A DNA stretch of 64,000 nt from Zygaena filipendulae (lineage: Eukaryota > Arthropoda > Insecta > Lepidoptera > Zygaenidae): assembly GCA_907165275.2 (NCBI GenBank), contig OU015672.1:62001-126000 (forward strand). The letters run 5' to 3'. The translations under genes and the position numbers were made by a program. Shown here in pieces: positions 12,501-23,100 of this stretch; position 1 is the first letter of the stretch, and every line of letters starts with the position of its first letter. Below the pieces are notes generated by a model. It had not been told where the DNA came from, made no database searches, and worked only from the letters and a program-made list of their open reading frames with translations.

Positions 12501-14097
12501 TGTTGGTTTGTATTGCGTTTGTGGTGTCAAATCTGTGCAGCAATAGATATAGCGAGTGACGCTGGCCCACTGACTGACTGACTGACTGACTGAGTAGGCG
12601 ATTGGCCCCGAGCGACGGCACCCGCCGACCTTCAGTAGTCATATTTCGATATCATGACTCATTATTTACTATCTTGTTTTAGCTTAAAATTGGATGCATT
12701 AAAGTTGTAGTTGTTTATGAATTTATTCTAAACATTTGTTCAAAATAATAAAGTCTAAACATATACCTGCATGTTGCAGGATTTAGACTCTAACCGCCGC
12801 ACTCAGAGTCGACTTTAATGATTACTTAGTTAAGTATAGATTTTTAAAACAAAACTGCCGCAGTCAGACAAGTTTAATAAATTAATGTTAATTGGCATTT
12901 AACTAATTAAGTTACATATCATTAAATGCCAATTAACATTAATTTACTGAACGTCTCTGATTACGGCAATTTTGTTTTAAAAATCTATACTTAACTAAGT
13001 AATCATTAAAGTCGACTCTGAGTGCGGCCGTTAATCTCTAAATCTAAACTTTAGAGGATGATCAATAGAATCCAATTAATTGTGATTGTGTTAGTTCATC
13101 TGTAAACCGTATAATATTCATAAAATCCGAAGCCGATGGCTCGTATCGCGATTTTCCCAAAAGCTCATTGATGTGCCGGAATAAAACCCGTTATTTTTTA
13201 TGTAGGTATGTACAGACGTCGCGCATGATTTATCAAACTTATATGTAAATATCTCGTTGTCCAATTATGTATGAATACATAATAATAACATGATTGAGTC
13301 TCGTTTGCATAATTATTTTTCGATCTGTTATTATCATCGCCCCGACGGTGGCTAGCGGCCGCACACACAGACACACAGCGCTATATCACGTTTTTCCTCA
13401 ACTTCTATAATTTTGCTGAGAGATCAGTATATAGGAATTTCGACGCGGTTAGCTTTTATACGAAACTAGCTGTCCCCCGCGGTTTCACTCTCAGTAATAT
13501 CGGAGTTCCCGTGGGAATTCTAGGATAAAAATAACTCTGTTCTTTTCTGTATCCCTGACAACGTGTGTGCAAAATTTAATGGTGATCGGTCCAGCCGTTC
13601 ATATAGCTAGTTTATCCTGGAATTCACGCGGGAACTCCGAAATTACCGCGGGGGTACATCTAGTTATTGTAGATATAATATTATTTTTTGGTCAATAATC
13701 GCTTTTTCATTTTTATATATATAGATATAGATTCAATGAATATTTTCTAACACTGCAGCTTCTTTTTCTTTATTTATATTTTTACATTTAACATAGTGCT
13801 ATTCAGTAATGGCCTAAATATAGTTTTATGAAATTTGTTTGTAATTACTGTCATGTGCTGTGGAATTTTGTTGAATAAATAAATAAATCATACCTTATTA
13901 AGAAAATACTGCAATTGCACTTTTAACGTTATCGAAAATTATGATACTTAATACGTATTTTTTGTAAATTCGTGTAGAAGTTAACCGCAACGATTCCTTA
14001 CATTAATGTGAGCCTGGTCTGGTTGCAGGAGCGCGCCAACCTGCTGGAGGCGGCGCCCGAGGGCTCCCCGCCGCCCGAGCGCGCCGCGCTGCTGTGA
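9303..14097 (+). CDS. LRP1: LDL receptor-related protein 1, C-terminal part (five last exons)
   Basis: Large endocytic receptor of the LDL-receptor family. The window holds only the end: exons 9303-9536, 9929-10118, 10698-10857, 12011-12085 and 14029-14097, joined with matching phases. They encode a Cys-rich EGF-like segment, a Leu/Ala-rich transmembrane helix followed by an Arg cluster (stop-transfer), and a cytoplasmic tail. The tail has NVEISNPMY, a Pro/His/Gln-rich linker, HFANPVYESMY and an ERANLL end. The order of the two NPxY signals, the spacing and the -RxLL-like segment match the LRP1 tail; in this family NPxY binds PTB-domain adaptors and drives clathrin uptake. The extracellular bulk (thousands of residues) is not in the window. 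GC content of the exons is very high compared with the introns. Arrow/LRP5/6 and megalin tails do not carry this arrangement. Confidence 0.88.
9537..9602 (+). repeat. CA/C-rich simple sequence directly after an LRP1 donor
   Basis: 'gtgagcacacactccacccc' continues as CACC/CACA-rich DNA to about 9600. It starts within 5 bases of the splice donor. Confidence 0.75.
9929..10118 (+). CDS. LRP1: LRP1 exon B (membrane-spanning)
   Basis: Acceptor 'cctttttccag', donor GTAAGT at 10119. Encodes a short juxtamembrane CVCPAG segment, then GVSLLLLLLLGALAALAVLW as the membrane helix and an RRR stop-transfer cluster. A (CTG)n run codes for the leucines. Confidence 0.88.
10119..10697 (+). other. LRP1 intron
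   Basis: AT-rich intron with no gene or recognisable repeat. Contains 'agcaactgtatttttttacg' and 'cacgcataacggaccaagtg', which resemble a block at 26845-26910 in a LIG1 intron ('gaaactttgttctgccagag'), so a small dispersed repeat is possible. Confidence 0.4.
10698..10857 (+). CDS. LRP1: LRP1 exon C (proximal tail, first NPxY)
   Basis: Acceptor 'ggtgcgccag', donor GTGAGT at 10858. Encodes SGGAFSHLRLADNVEISNPM and Y, then an acidic stretch and a Pro/His/Gln-rich run. Phase 0 at the end. Confidence 0.88.
11041..11281 (+). repeat. SINE-like repeat copy
   Basis: 'aaaatgctttgtcctgaatg', 'cagctgatcgtagagacctg', 'acttggagggtgtgttcttt' and the end 'ccgcgcggctcagctagt'. Nearly the same sequence recurs at 53400-53642, defining one subfamily. 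Confidence 0.7.
11282..11475 (+). repeat. SINE-like repeat copy
   Basis: Starts 'tatactaatattgtaaagag' and ends 'gggaaacagctagta'; abuts the previous copy head to tail. Confidence 0.65.
12011..12085 (+). CDS. LRP1: LRP1 exon D (second NPxY)
   Basis: Acceptor 'gcgtttgcag', donor GTAACT at 12086. 25 codons: NGNGTHFANPVYESMYAPLR and RNPTE. The FANPVYESMY core is the best match in the window to the LRP1 distal NPxY motif. Confidence 0.9.
12086..12170 (+). repeat. (CA)n/(CG)n simple repeat directly after an LRP1 donor
   Basis: The donor 'gtaactacacacacgcgcgc' runs straight into alternating CA and CG dinucleotides up to about 12170. Confidence 0.85.
12576..12597 (+). repeat. (ACTG)n microsatellite
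   Basis: About five 'actg' units in the last LRP1 intron. Confidence 0.8.
12782..13042. mobile_element. Foldback MITE with about 120-bp arms
   Basis: The left arm carries 'gcactcagagtcgactttaa' and 'gattacttagttaagtatag'; the right arm is the reverse complement with few mismatches. The arms meet over a loop of about 20 bp flanked by 'taatgttaattggcattta' and its complement. No ORF. Lies in the last LRP1 intron. Confidence 0.85.
13464..13665. repeat. SINE-like repeat copy (two opposed parts)
   Basis: 'gaaactagctgtcccccgcg' begins a reverse copy; from 13615 'tatcctggaattcacgcggg' and 'ccgcgggggtacatctagtt' end a forward part. Confidence 0.6.
13690..13885 (+). repeat. LINE 3'-end fragment
   Basis: Non-coding sequence ending in 'gttgaataaataaataaatc', the same tail style as the LINE at 3880-8375. 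Length and ending suggest a strongly 5'-truncated copy. Confidence 0.4.
14029..14097 (+). CDS. LRP1: LRP1 last coding exon
   Basis: Acceptor 'tctggttgcag'. 22 codons, ERANLLEAAPEGSPPPERAA then LL and TGA at 14095-14097. The ERANLL start corresponds to the dileucine-like segment of LRP1 tails. Confidence 0.87.
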   Translation, partial: ERANLLEAAPEGSPPPERAALL

Positions 14098-14295
14098 GCT
14101 GCTCTCCGCTGCAAGCGAACTGAAATACTGCGAACTCCGCGAGATGCTGTGTAGAAGCAATGCAATATTTAGAACGTAATCCAACGTATCCTATACAAGT
14201 ATACATATCCCGAGCCGAACAAATTATTTAGGACATTATATTCTGTAATTTATTTTCTCCAATAGACTATTGGACTGCTTTTTCTAAATTCTATT

Positions 14296-14550
14296 TAGTC
14301 CGTCAGTTAGATAATAAAAAAAAAATGGACACGTATTTTTTGCTTTTTCAAATGAATGAATATAATATACCTGGATAAAGCGCATTAAAGTTTAGGAGTG
14401 GCGGCTCGCAACGTCATACGCAGTTAAAAACTGCGCCTGCTTGTGACGTCACGCGACATTTCGACTCAACGTATCTCCGTTATTTTTTGCCTTCGTGAAA
14501 AAAGAAAAAAATCGTGTCTAATATTTTTTATGAATCTACAAGACGGACTA
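14296..14550. mobile_element. TIR miniature element (TAGTCCGTC family), copy 1
   Basis: Ends are inverted: 'tagtccgtcagttag' and 'caagacggacta', with inner arms 'ggacacgtattttttgcttt' and its complement near 14505. The centre has 'gtgacgtcacgcg'. Three relatives lie at 29649, 32938 (half) and 51772. Confidence 0.75.
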
Positions 14551-16144
14551 AAATCAAAAAAATTGTCAAATAGCCTATTCCACATTAGATTTATGCCCAC
14601 TCACGGTAACTCACGGTCTACCTAGTATCTAATATTTCTTACTCAATTGTTTGTCCCAATAAACTAGTGTAGTTCCCCTTCGACAAATACAATATTGATG
14701 TGTGTTTAGTTCTAGCGATTATCCTGACAATTAGGCACTAATTAGTAATTATACGTAGGTATAATTAGGTTCTATGCAGGTTATCTAAACAGTATCCTGC
14801 GCCTATACACAATATGTGTTACAACTTTGAAGTACATTTCTGTATTTCTTTTTTACACAAGTTTAAGATAATATTTTTGTTTACGTCGTGATTCGATCGT
14901 ATAAGTTTAATAATATTATTATTAGTATCATAATAATTATAATTTAAGTCGAAGGCGCGAATTGACCGCGCCGAGCTCAAATATATTGTGCCAATGTTTT
15001 CTCACTTATTATATTCAATATTATTTTATAAGAATAATTATTGTACAAGATCTCTCGAATTTGTTGTTTTGAAACGAAGTCCTTCAGGCCAGTTTTATAT
15101 TATAATTTAATTATAAGCTCACACTATCTTTATTAACTAGTGACGACACTCGCACCTGCTCGGGCCGAGAGTGCCAACAAATATTTCCATGACAATGCAT
15201 TACCATGGAGGTACAAAGTTAGGACATTTCAATACATTCAAGTATTTCTTCAGTACATCGTATCTATTCGATACGACTGGACTCGTGATAGACATTTTAC
15301 TAGTGGCGCTTCAACCTAAAATACCACCAATACTCTTAGATGCGATTTTTGTGTGGCTTGTTCACGCTGAAACGGCTGGACAGATTTGGATGAAATTTAG
15401 ATCGACTTCGTTTATTAGTTTATCCTCTGAATTAACACATGCTACCTTTTATTTTGAGTTCCCCACGGAATTCCAAAGAACACGCGGGAGAGGCCTCGAT
15501 TGTTGTACCTATAGGTAACTATCACTATGTAAAGTACTGTAATTTTTTTATAGTAATTCTACAGCTTTGAATCAATATAAAGTTTTAATGTTTGACAATA
15601 TGGGTTGTAATTTTTTAAAGTCAAATATTTTTAGCTACAATTTTTTTTTTTTTATTATCAATGTACAAAATTCTTTATTGAATGAAATTGTTCTAAAACA
15701 TATATTTTTTTGCGAGTGGCGTCACTGCGTAGAGTACGTAGTTAGTATAAGAGCGTTGAGTGAAATTATGCTTTATTGCAACTGGCGATTTCAAATAAAT
15801 AAATAATAAAAATGTGATTTGTGACTCTCTTGTAATCGGAAGCAGCTGAATAAGGTTGTGTTTTATATTATTTTTAATTAATATTAATTAGATATTGAAC
15901 GTAACAAAACAAACGGCGTTATTATGGAGTTTAGGAGCTTGTTCGATCCAAAGCTGACGTTTTAAGTGTAACTTTCGCAATTTTGCCCTTTGATAACTCA
16001 AAGAATATTGTGATCTAAAACGTTTTGTACTTACGAATTATGCGCCTACAGGCGTCTCCTTCCGTCACGCTTCCAGTGACAACTTACTCAGCAATTGTAT
16101 TCGTAGTGAAATAACTTTAAATCTAGACAATAAGCAAAACTTTG

Positions 16145-16150
16145 AATAAA
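16145..16150 (+). terminator. Poly(A) signal candidate, + strand
   Basis: AATAAA, the last on this strand before LIG1; could serve an extended LRP1 transcript. Confidence 0.4.
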
Positions 16151-16178
16151 ACTGCATTTCATAAACGAATTTATCATT

Positions 16179-16184
16179 TTTATT
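16179..16184 (-). terminator. Poly(A) signal candidate, - strand (LIG1)
   Basis: TTTATT on the + strand reads AATAAA on the LIG1 strand, about 925 bases past the LIG1 stop and 28 bases beyond the opposing + strand signal. Confidence 0.45.
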
Positions 16185-16375
16185 ATTTAATCATTTACTA
16201 AAATACATGTTTATCTATATACAAAAATATAGAAATCACTACAAGTTATTGGCTTAAAAATAAGTAGACATCGGACACGATTCTGGAGTAATTTTCAAAG
16301 GTTGGTTGTGTTTTTGTGATGAGGTAAGGACTTATTGGAGAGTGGCGGCCGCTCGGGAGCCTATGCCGTATTAAA

Positions 16376-16970
16376 TTCAAAATCATTTATTCGCAATTGG
16401 ACACCGACAAGCAATAACATGTCAACCCACAAAACTAAGTTATTGATACAGAACGCTTTATTGAAAGTTATAGAACGTTTTTTAATTACGTGTTTACTTT
16501 AAACAAATCTCGGAAACGGCTCCAACGATTTTCATGAAATTTAGTATGCAGGGGGCGATTAATAGATCTAGCTGGGTTTCATTTTTTGACAAGTGAAAAC
16601 GTCTTTTTATCCGTGTTTTTAGGCGGCAACGAATAAATGTTTGGTACTGCATTTCCACTTAACAACAGATGGCGCTACGAGCGAAGCTCGGTCGCCCAGA
16701 TATTACATTGTTTAAACACCAACAAATTGTTGAATTTGAACATTTTATTATATTTTATTTTTTGACACAAAATGGCGCTATAATTTTATAACGCGATTTG
16801 GACGCAGATAAGCAATAACATGTTAACCCACAAAATTAAGTTATTGATACAGAACGCTATATTGAGAGTTAAGGAACGTTTTTAAATTATGTGTTTACCT
16901 TATTACATTGTTTAAATATGTAACAAAATGTTGAATATAAAAAAGTGTTGACACAAAATGGCGCTATAAT
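16376..16970. repeat. Repeat pair with a dispersed element between them
   Basis: 'gcaataacatgtcaacccac' and 'aagttattgatacagaacgc' occur at about 16409-16465 and again at about 16813-16857, a direct duplication of about 120 bp. The sequence between ('aacggctccaacgattttca', 'gaagctcggtcgcccagata') looks like a common lepidopteran repeat. It lies in the LIG1 3' UTR or just downstream. Confidence 0.6.
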
Positions 16971-17106
16971 TTTAAAACACGATTTACTCAAAATTTCTCC
17001 GGTGTGGGCTAACACACTATTGCTTATCTACGTCCATTTATTCTCCGGCGCGGGTCACCTAACTATTGCATGTCTGTGCCCAATCAACAAACACCAGGGA
17101 GTAGTT

Positions 17107-17160
17107 TCAGTAGAAGTCGTCCAAGTTGGCCGGCTTGGCGGCGGCGGCGTTGTTCTTCAC
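17107..17160 (-). CDS. LIG1: LIG1 exon 17 (last)
   Basis: Acceptor 'tatacgacag' on the gene strand; 17 codons [17 protein letters not shown] and TGA. The C-terminal NLDDFY is what shows this small exon to be real. Confidence 0.9.
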   Translation of the reverse strand: MKNNAAAAKPANLDDFY

Positions 17161-20100
17161 CTGTCGTATAAAATAAATAATTTGTTATATCCAGTCAAGT
17201 CTGATGTCCTCATCTTTCAATCACAAATGTAATGGATTCGCAGACGATATTTAATAGAAAAGCTGATGCCGCTACTGATGTCAGAATCCTACCAATATTA
17301 TAATGTTTGTTACTCAATCACGCAAAAACGGCTGAAAGGATTTGGATGAAATTTGGTATGCACGTTGTCAGACTAGGTACATAGGGTATTTTTTATCCTG
17401 GAATTCCAGCGGGAACTCTGAAAATACCGCGGGTGAAACCTCGGGGCACAGCTAGTATGCCATATTTTAATTATGTCCATCTGATTTACTAGCTGTCGCC
17501 CGAGGATTTACCCGCGTACCAGTTGCAGTGTCGCGTTATTAGTTTGGACAACCGATTGCGGTGAAACTGCTTCAATTCTACGTGTAGAATTTTCATATTT
17601 TATTGCTATGTATACAAATAGGCGGACAGAGATTTTAAACATCACTGCTTTGCACACAGTAGCTTCCGGTTCAAAAGCGAACCCTGCTTTTAAACCGGAA
17701 CCGGAATCATCATATTAATTATCAAGATGATTATTATCAGCCTATAATTATCAAGATATTTATCAGTCAAAATTAATCACGACAATAATCAATAATTATC
17801 AAGATAATTATCATGGATATTATCACTGCAAAGTCGGTTAAAAGGTCTTGGTTTCGTCCTCGCTTTACATCTTCCCTATCCGACTAGTCTCACCATTCGT
17901 TATATTCAACATGGCCGCGGATTTCGTCGTCAACACGACGACACATTCATCTACCTCGATTACGGTGACGTCAGAGCGGAGCAGAGCTATAGATTACACT
18001 TAAAGCTCTAATCTATACTGATATTATAAAGAGGAAAGATTTGATTTTTTGTTTGTTTGTTACGATTTAACTCAAAAAACTACTGGACCGTTTTTAAAAA
18101 GCTACATTATCCCTAAGTAACATAGGCTATACTATAATCCGGAATTCCCGCGGGAACTCTAAATTTCCCATGGGTAAAACCACGAGAGAACGGCTATCTC
18201 TGGATCTACTGAAGCGATTTTTAAAATTTTTACATTTATAGGAAGCTAAAGTGGTTTTGAGTGATATAGCGTACTTTTTATCCCGGAATTCCCGTGGGAG
18301 CCCCGAAATTACAGCGGGTGAAACCGCGGTGGTCAGCTAGTATAGTATAAAGTATGCGCGCGTCACCTGGTCCTGCGCGAGGTACATCTCGGCGACTTGC
18401 TGCGCCGTGGTCGCCTGCTCGGGCGTCTTGTCGGCGCGCGCGCGCACGAACCTGCGCCGGGGTTGGGTTGGGAATTAGGAATTATAAAATTAACCCGGAC
18501 TAGATTAAGCAAGTTGAGAATAAAATATTAAAACCTCGAGTAGGTATTGAAAGATATTCAGAAACCAATGACGGATTATTCGGGCCAGCTAGACCCCGAC
18601 GAGATGCGTTATTATGTGTTTTTGGATGCGTGTGCAAACTGTGCGTGTACAATATGTTGATGTGTGCGTGCGCGTGTGTGCGCGTGTGTGTGTGTGTGTG
18701 TGTGCCCGCGCCGGTAGGCGGTACCTGGGGAAGCGCAGCGAGACGCCGCGCTCGGGGTCGACGAGGCCGATGGCGGCGCGGTGCGCGGGCGACAGCGACA
18801 GGTCCGCGCAGCGCACCTCCCACACGAGCGCCGCCGCCACCCACGCGTCCGGCGAGTGCGACTCGTCGTATCTATGCAGAGTGACCGCCACAAACACAAC
18901 AACATTCAAATCAAACGGTCACACCGACTGTTGTGACGCGATTAAACGCGTGCTCTCGAGCGGCCTCGCGCGAGAGCGCCCTGCTGCGCGGCCGGGTGGG
19001 CGCGCCTCGCGCGAGGCGGGCGCAGGCTCGGCCTCAGGTGAGCGCGTACGACACCGAGCCGAGCGGTGACGGTTACGGTTACGGCTGCGGTTGCCGCACT
19101 CATTCGACAAACATTGTAGTACGGGAGATACCGATGCTAATTCGGGAGACACTCGAGCGTCGTTGGGACCTATTGGGTTTTGAAGATTAGGAGATATAAA
19201 CAAAATAAGGTTATATGATATTTTTTCATTCACCGGTGGGTTTAGCTTCTACAGGCTTTCAAAAATGTAAAAAAAAATAGTAAAATGGAAATACTCGAGC
19301 GCGTCAGATATTGTAGTTTAGATACTCCAAGGTGTCTCTGATATCGAAAATATATTCATCTGCCCATTTGCGTGGTGGGGGTGGCCATCCGGAAGGGGAG
19401 AAAATGAAAAAAAAAACATTTACTCGAGCGCGTCAGATATTCAAAGGGGATGTTAAGTGAGCCTTAAAAATGCACCCCTTCGAAAATCTGCCGATTTGGA
19501 GGTGACGCAAGGTAGTAGCGAATTTTTGAAAATGCAAAAAAAAATCTCAATTTTGAAATACTCGAGCGTGTCAGATTATTTTACAGAAGGTTCAGCTTGC
19601 AGTCCAAGTTATGTTGGCTTAAAATCTGACAATAATTTTGAGGGATATTATTAATCTGACTGCTAGAAACAAAAATTATGATTTATTTTGAATTTTTTTT
19701 TATTTCTGATGTAAGTTTAATAACTTTATGAGCTATTTCTTGTTCACAAAAAACACACTTTATATTTCTATGAAATATGTAAAAGCTCACAAAATATTAT
19801 TCACAAAATAAACTTTAAAGCACAAACAAGCCATTTCGTTTTACATATAATAACATGAACGCGTTGTTTTGTGATGAGCTTTATTATATAATATATATAT
19901 AATTACATTAAAGTGAAAGGTGAACCTATAGTTTGATTTTGATTAATACTTACCTTAACTTATTTTAATATGTATTTTAACCGACCAAAAAAGTTATAAT
20001 TCGACACGTTTAGCGCCGTGGTATACTGTGATGACGTTATGGCGACGGAAAGTAGTGTGAGGACGGTGCGAGAGAGTGAGAGATAGAGAAAAAGTAAAAG

Positions 20101-23100
20101 GGAAAGAAAGACAGATATATGAATAGGTACATGTTTCACTGCAGCTGCTCGTTCGATTCGAAGACGATTTTTGTTTCTTCGGCTTATGAAAATCGGCAGA
20201 TTATATTTTTTCCGCTATCCTTGAGTTATTTACTTTAAAATAAAAAACAAATCAACTGCGCTCGAGAATGTCGAAGTTGCGTTTTTTTTTTGCAAGTTTG
20301 TGATCCTCTAACTCCTTTACGTCACGTTCAAATGGTCAGATTATTCATATACATACTTCTCACTATGTAATTAACCCACCATATCTTAATCTGACGCGCT
20401 CGAGTATTTCGAGTTATCGATTTTTTTTTACTAATCTGATCGGTTATTCTAGACGCACTCACCAGTGTAGAGGGCCTATATTTGGTGGAGGTACTCAACA
20501 TGGTGCAAGGTACCCCCCTTATGTTCATCTGACGCGCTTTAGCTAATCCACAAATCCCCTCTTGGCGGTCCGTACTATTGATAAAGATCAGTGTCGTCGG
20601 TTAATTGTTGTAAGCTGTAACTGTACACGGTAATCTCTGGATCTACTGAACCGATTTTGAAAAGTTTTTCACTTATAAGAAGCTACAGTGATTCTGAATG
20701 ACATAAGGTACTTTTTATCCCGGTATTCGCTCGGTAACTTCGAAATCAGCGCCGGTAACTGAGGGGCCAGCTAGTATTTTATAATTATCAGCCTACAATA
20801 ATTGTGATAATGATCAGTATGATTATGATAATCACCCTGATATTATACACGGCGCGACAGAGTGGACATGTGCGTTTTGATATAGCAATATATAATAATA
20901 TTTTTTACAATTTTAATTACAATAATCATCCTGATATCAATATAGTGATAATAATCGTGATAATTATCACGACGATTACCGCTTCGATCCTGATCCCGAT
21001 CCGATTCCCGGCCGACTGACCTGTAGTAGCTCCTGGGCGCGTCGATGAGGTGGTCCTGCAGGTCGGCGGCGAGCGCCTGCAGGTCGGCGTCGCTGAAGCC
21101 GGTGCCGAGGCGGCACAGCGCCTGCAGCTCGTCCTACTGACCTGTAGTAGCTCCTGGGCGCGTCGATGAGGTGGTCCTGCAGGTCGGCGGCGAGCGCCTG
21201 CAGGTCGGCGTCGCTGAAGCCGGTGCCGAGGCGGCACAGCGCCTGCAGCTCGTCCTACTGACCTGTAGTAGCTCCTGGGCGCGTCGATGAGGTGGTCCTG
21301 CAGGTCGGCGGCGAGCGCCTGCAGGTCGGCGTCGCTGAAGCCGGTGCCGAGGCGGCACAGCGCCTGCAGCTCGTCCTACTGACCTGTAGTAGCTCCTGGG
21401 CGCGTCGATGAGGTGGTCCTGCAGGTCGGCGGCGAGCGCCTGCAGGTCGGCGTCGCTGAAGCCGGTGCCGAGGCGGCACAGCGCCTGCAGCTCGTCCTAC
21501 TGACCTGTAGTAGCTCCTGGGCGCGTCGATGAGGTGGTCCTGCAGGTCGGCGGCGAGCGCCTGCAGGTCGGCGTCGCTGAAGCCGGTGCCGAGGCGGCAC
21601 AGCGCCTGCAGCTCGTCCTACTGACCTGTAGTAGCTCCTGGGCGCGTCGATGAGGTGGTCCTGCAGGTCGGCGGCGAGCGCCTGCAGGTCGGCGTCGCTG
21701 AAGCCGGTGCCGAGGCGGCACAGCGCCTGCAGCTCGTCCTACTGACCTGTAGTAGCTCCTGGGCGCGTCGATGAGGTGGTCCTGCAGGTCGGCGGCGAGC
21801 GCCTGCAGGTCGGCGTCGCTGAAGCCGGTGCCGAGGCGGCACAGCGCCTGCAGCTCGTCCTACTGACCTGTAGTAGCTCCTGGGCGCGTCGATGAGGTGG
21901 TCCTGCAGGTCGGCGGCGAGCGCCTGCAGGTCGGCGTCGCTGAAGCCGGTGCCGAGGCGGCACAGCGCCTGCAGCTCGTCGGCGGCGGCGTCGCGGCACG
22001 CCAGCAGGAAGCCGCCCCAGGCGCCGGCGCGCCGCCCGCGCCCCCGGTACGCGCCGATCACCACCAGGTCCAGCGAGTCGCCCGCGCCCGCACCCGCGCC
22101 CGACAGGTAGTCCTTCTTCAGCTGCGGCGGAGGGGCGGCGTGAGGGAGGCAGAACATACACTCAACAACTAACAGAAGGCCGCATACGGCGGGGCCCTTA
22201 TACCCTATGATTAAGAACATCAGACAGACAGATCTACCCTCGCCTATGGAAAAAAAAACAAGTACAGGCACCTTTAAAATGATGTACAAGTCAGCACTAT
22301 TAAAACGACAGACTGCTGCAGAAGACCTGAAGCTACCTTACTGGAATACTTTAAGCGTTAAAGACTTTTTTGACAAGTAAATAATACATATAAACCCAAC
22401 ATATAATGTTGATATTTTAACAGATTAGTTTTGAATTGCATGAGCCCTCTGTACTCCACAGGAGCTGGTCCCGAGCAGCTTACGCTGAATCACTTCCTTT
22501 TGCCAGTTTAATCATAATTTTTTTTGTACAATTTTCTAATGGCAATAAACAATTTTATTATTATTATTAACATCCCTTGCCCATAACGCGCGTCCCAAAA
22601 ACAATCCCAACCGCTTCAGGTGCCAAAATATTAGAAATAAATATTCCGTATGCCACAAGAAACGTTGGAAATATGTTTTTGGAGTGAAACTTTTTTGAGA
22701 ACGAGGAAAAATTCTTGTGGCGCGTTATCTTAACACGGCATGTTATGATCATTCCATACTAATATTATAAAGACGTAAAATTTGTGAATTGTGAGTTAGT
22801 GACGTTGTAGGGGGTAATCTCCGAACCGATCTACTGAACCGATTTTGAACATTCTTTCACTTATAGGAAGCCACGATAGTCCTGAGTGACATGGGGTACT
22901 TTTCATTCCGAAATTCTCACGGAAACTCCAAAATTACCGGCAAGTGAAACCGCGACGGCTTGCTAGTAGTGAATGAGGGCCCTGGTCGGTAGGGCTACTG
23001 CCAGGGCAGTAGGGCAGTAGGGCAGTAGGGCAGTAGGGCAGTAGGGCAGTAGGGCAGTAGGGCAGTAGCGCAGTAGGGCAGTAGGGCAGTAGGGCAGTAG

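Larger units (their letters stand above)
14098..16160 (+). other. LRP1 3' UTR / downstream region
   Basis: Non-coding after the LRP1 stop. AATAAA at 14658-14663 and at 16145-16150 are alternative poly(A) signal candidates. A TIR element (14296-14550) lies inside, and a SINE-like fragment at about 15345-15500 ('gctgaaacggctggacagat'). The rest is AT-rich with no gene. Confidence 0.5.

Noticed and set aside
15171..15806. Two open frames (115 and 79 codons) downstream of LRP1
   Set aside because: Partly within a SINE-like fragment, no similarity, AT-rich codons; treated as non-coding.
21618..22289. 223-codon reverse-strand open frame over exon 14 and the 121-bp array
   Set aside because: It reads through splice sites; the spliced LIG1 model explains the protein-like part and the remainder is a frame-shifted repeat.
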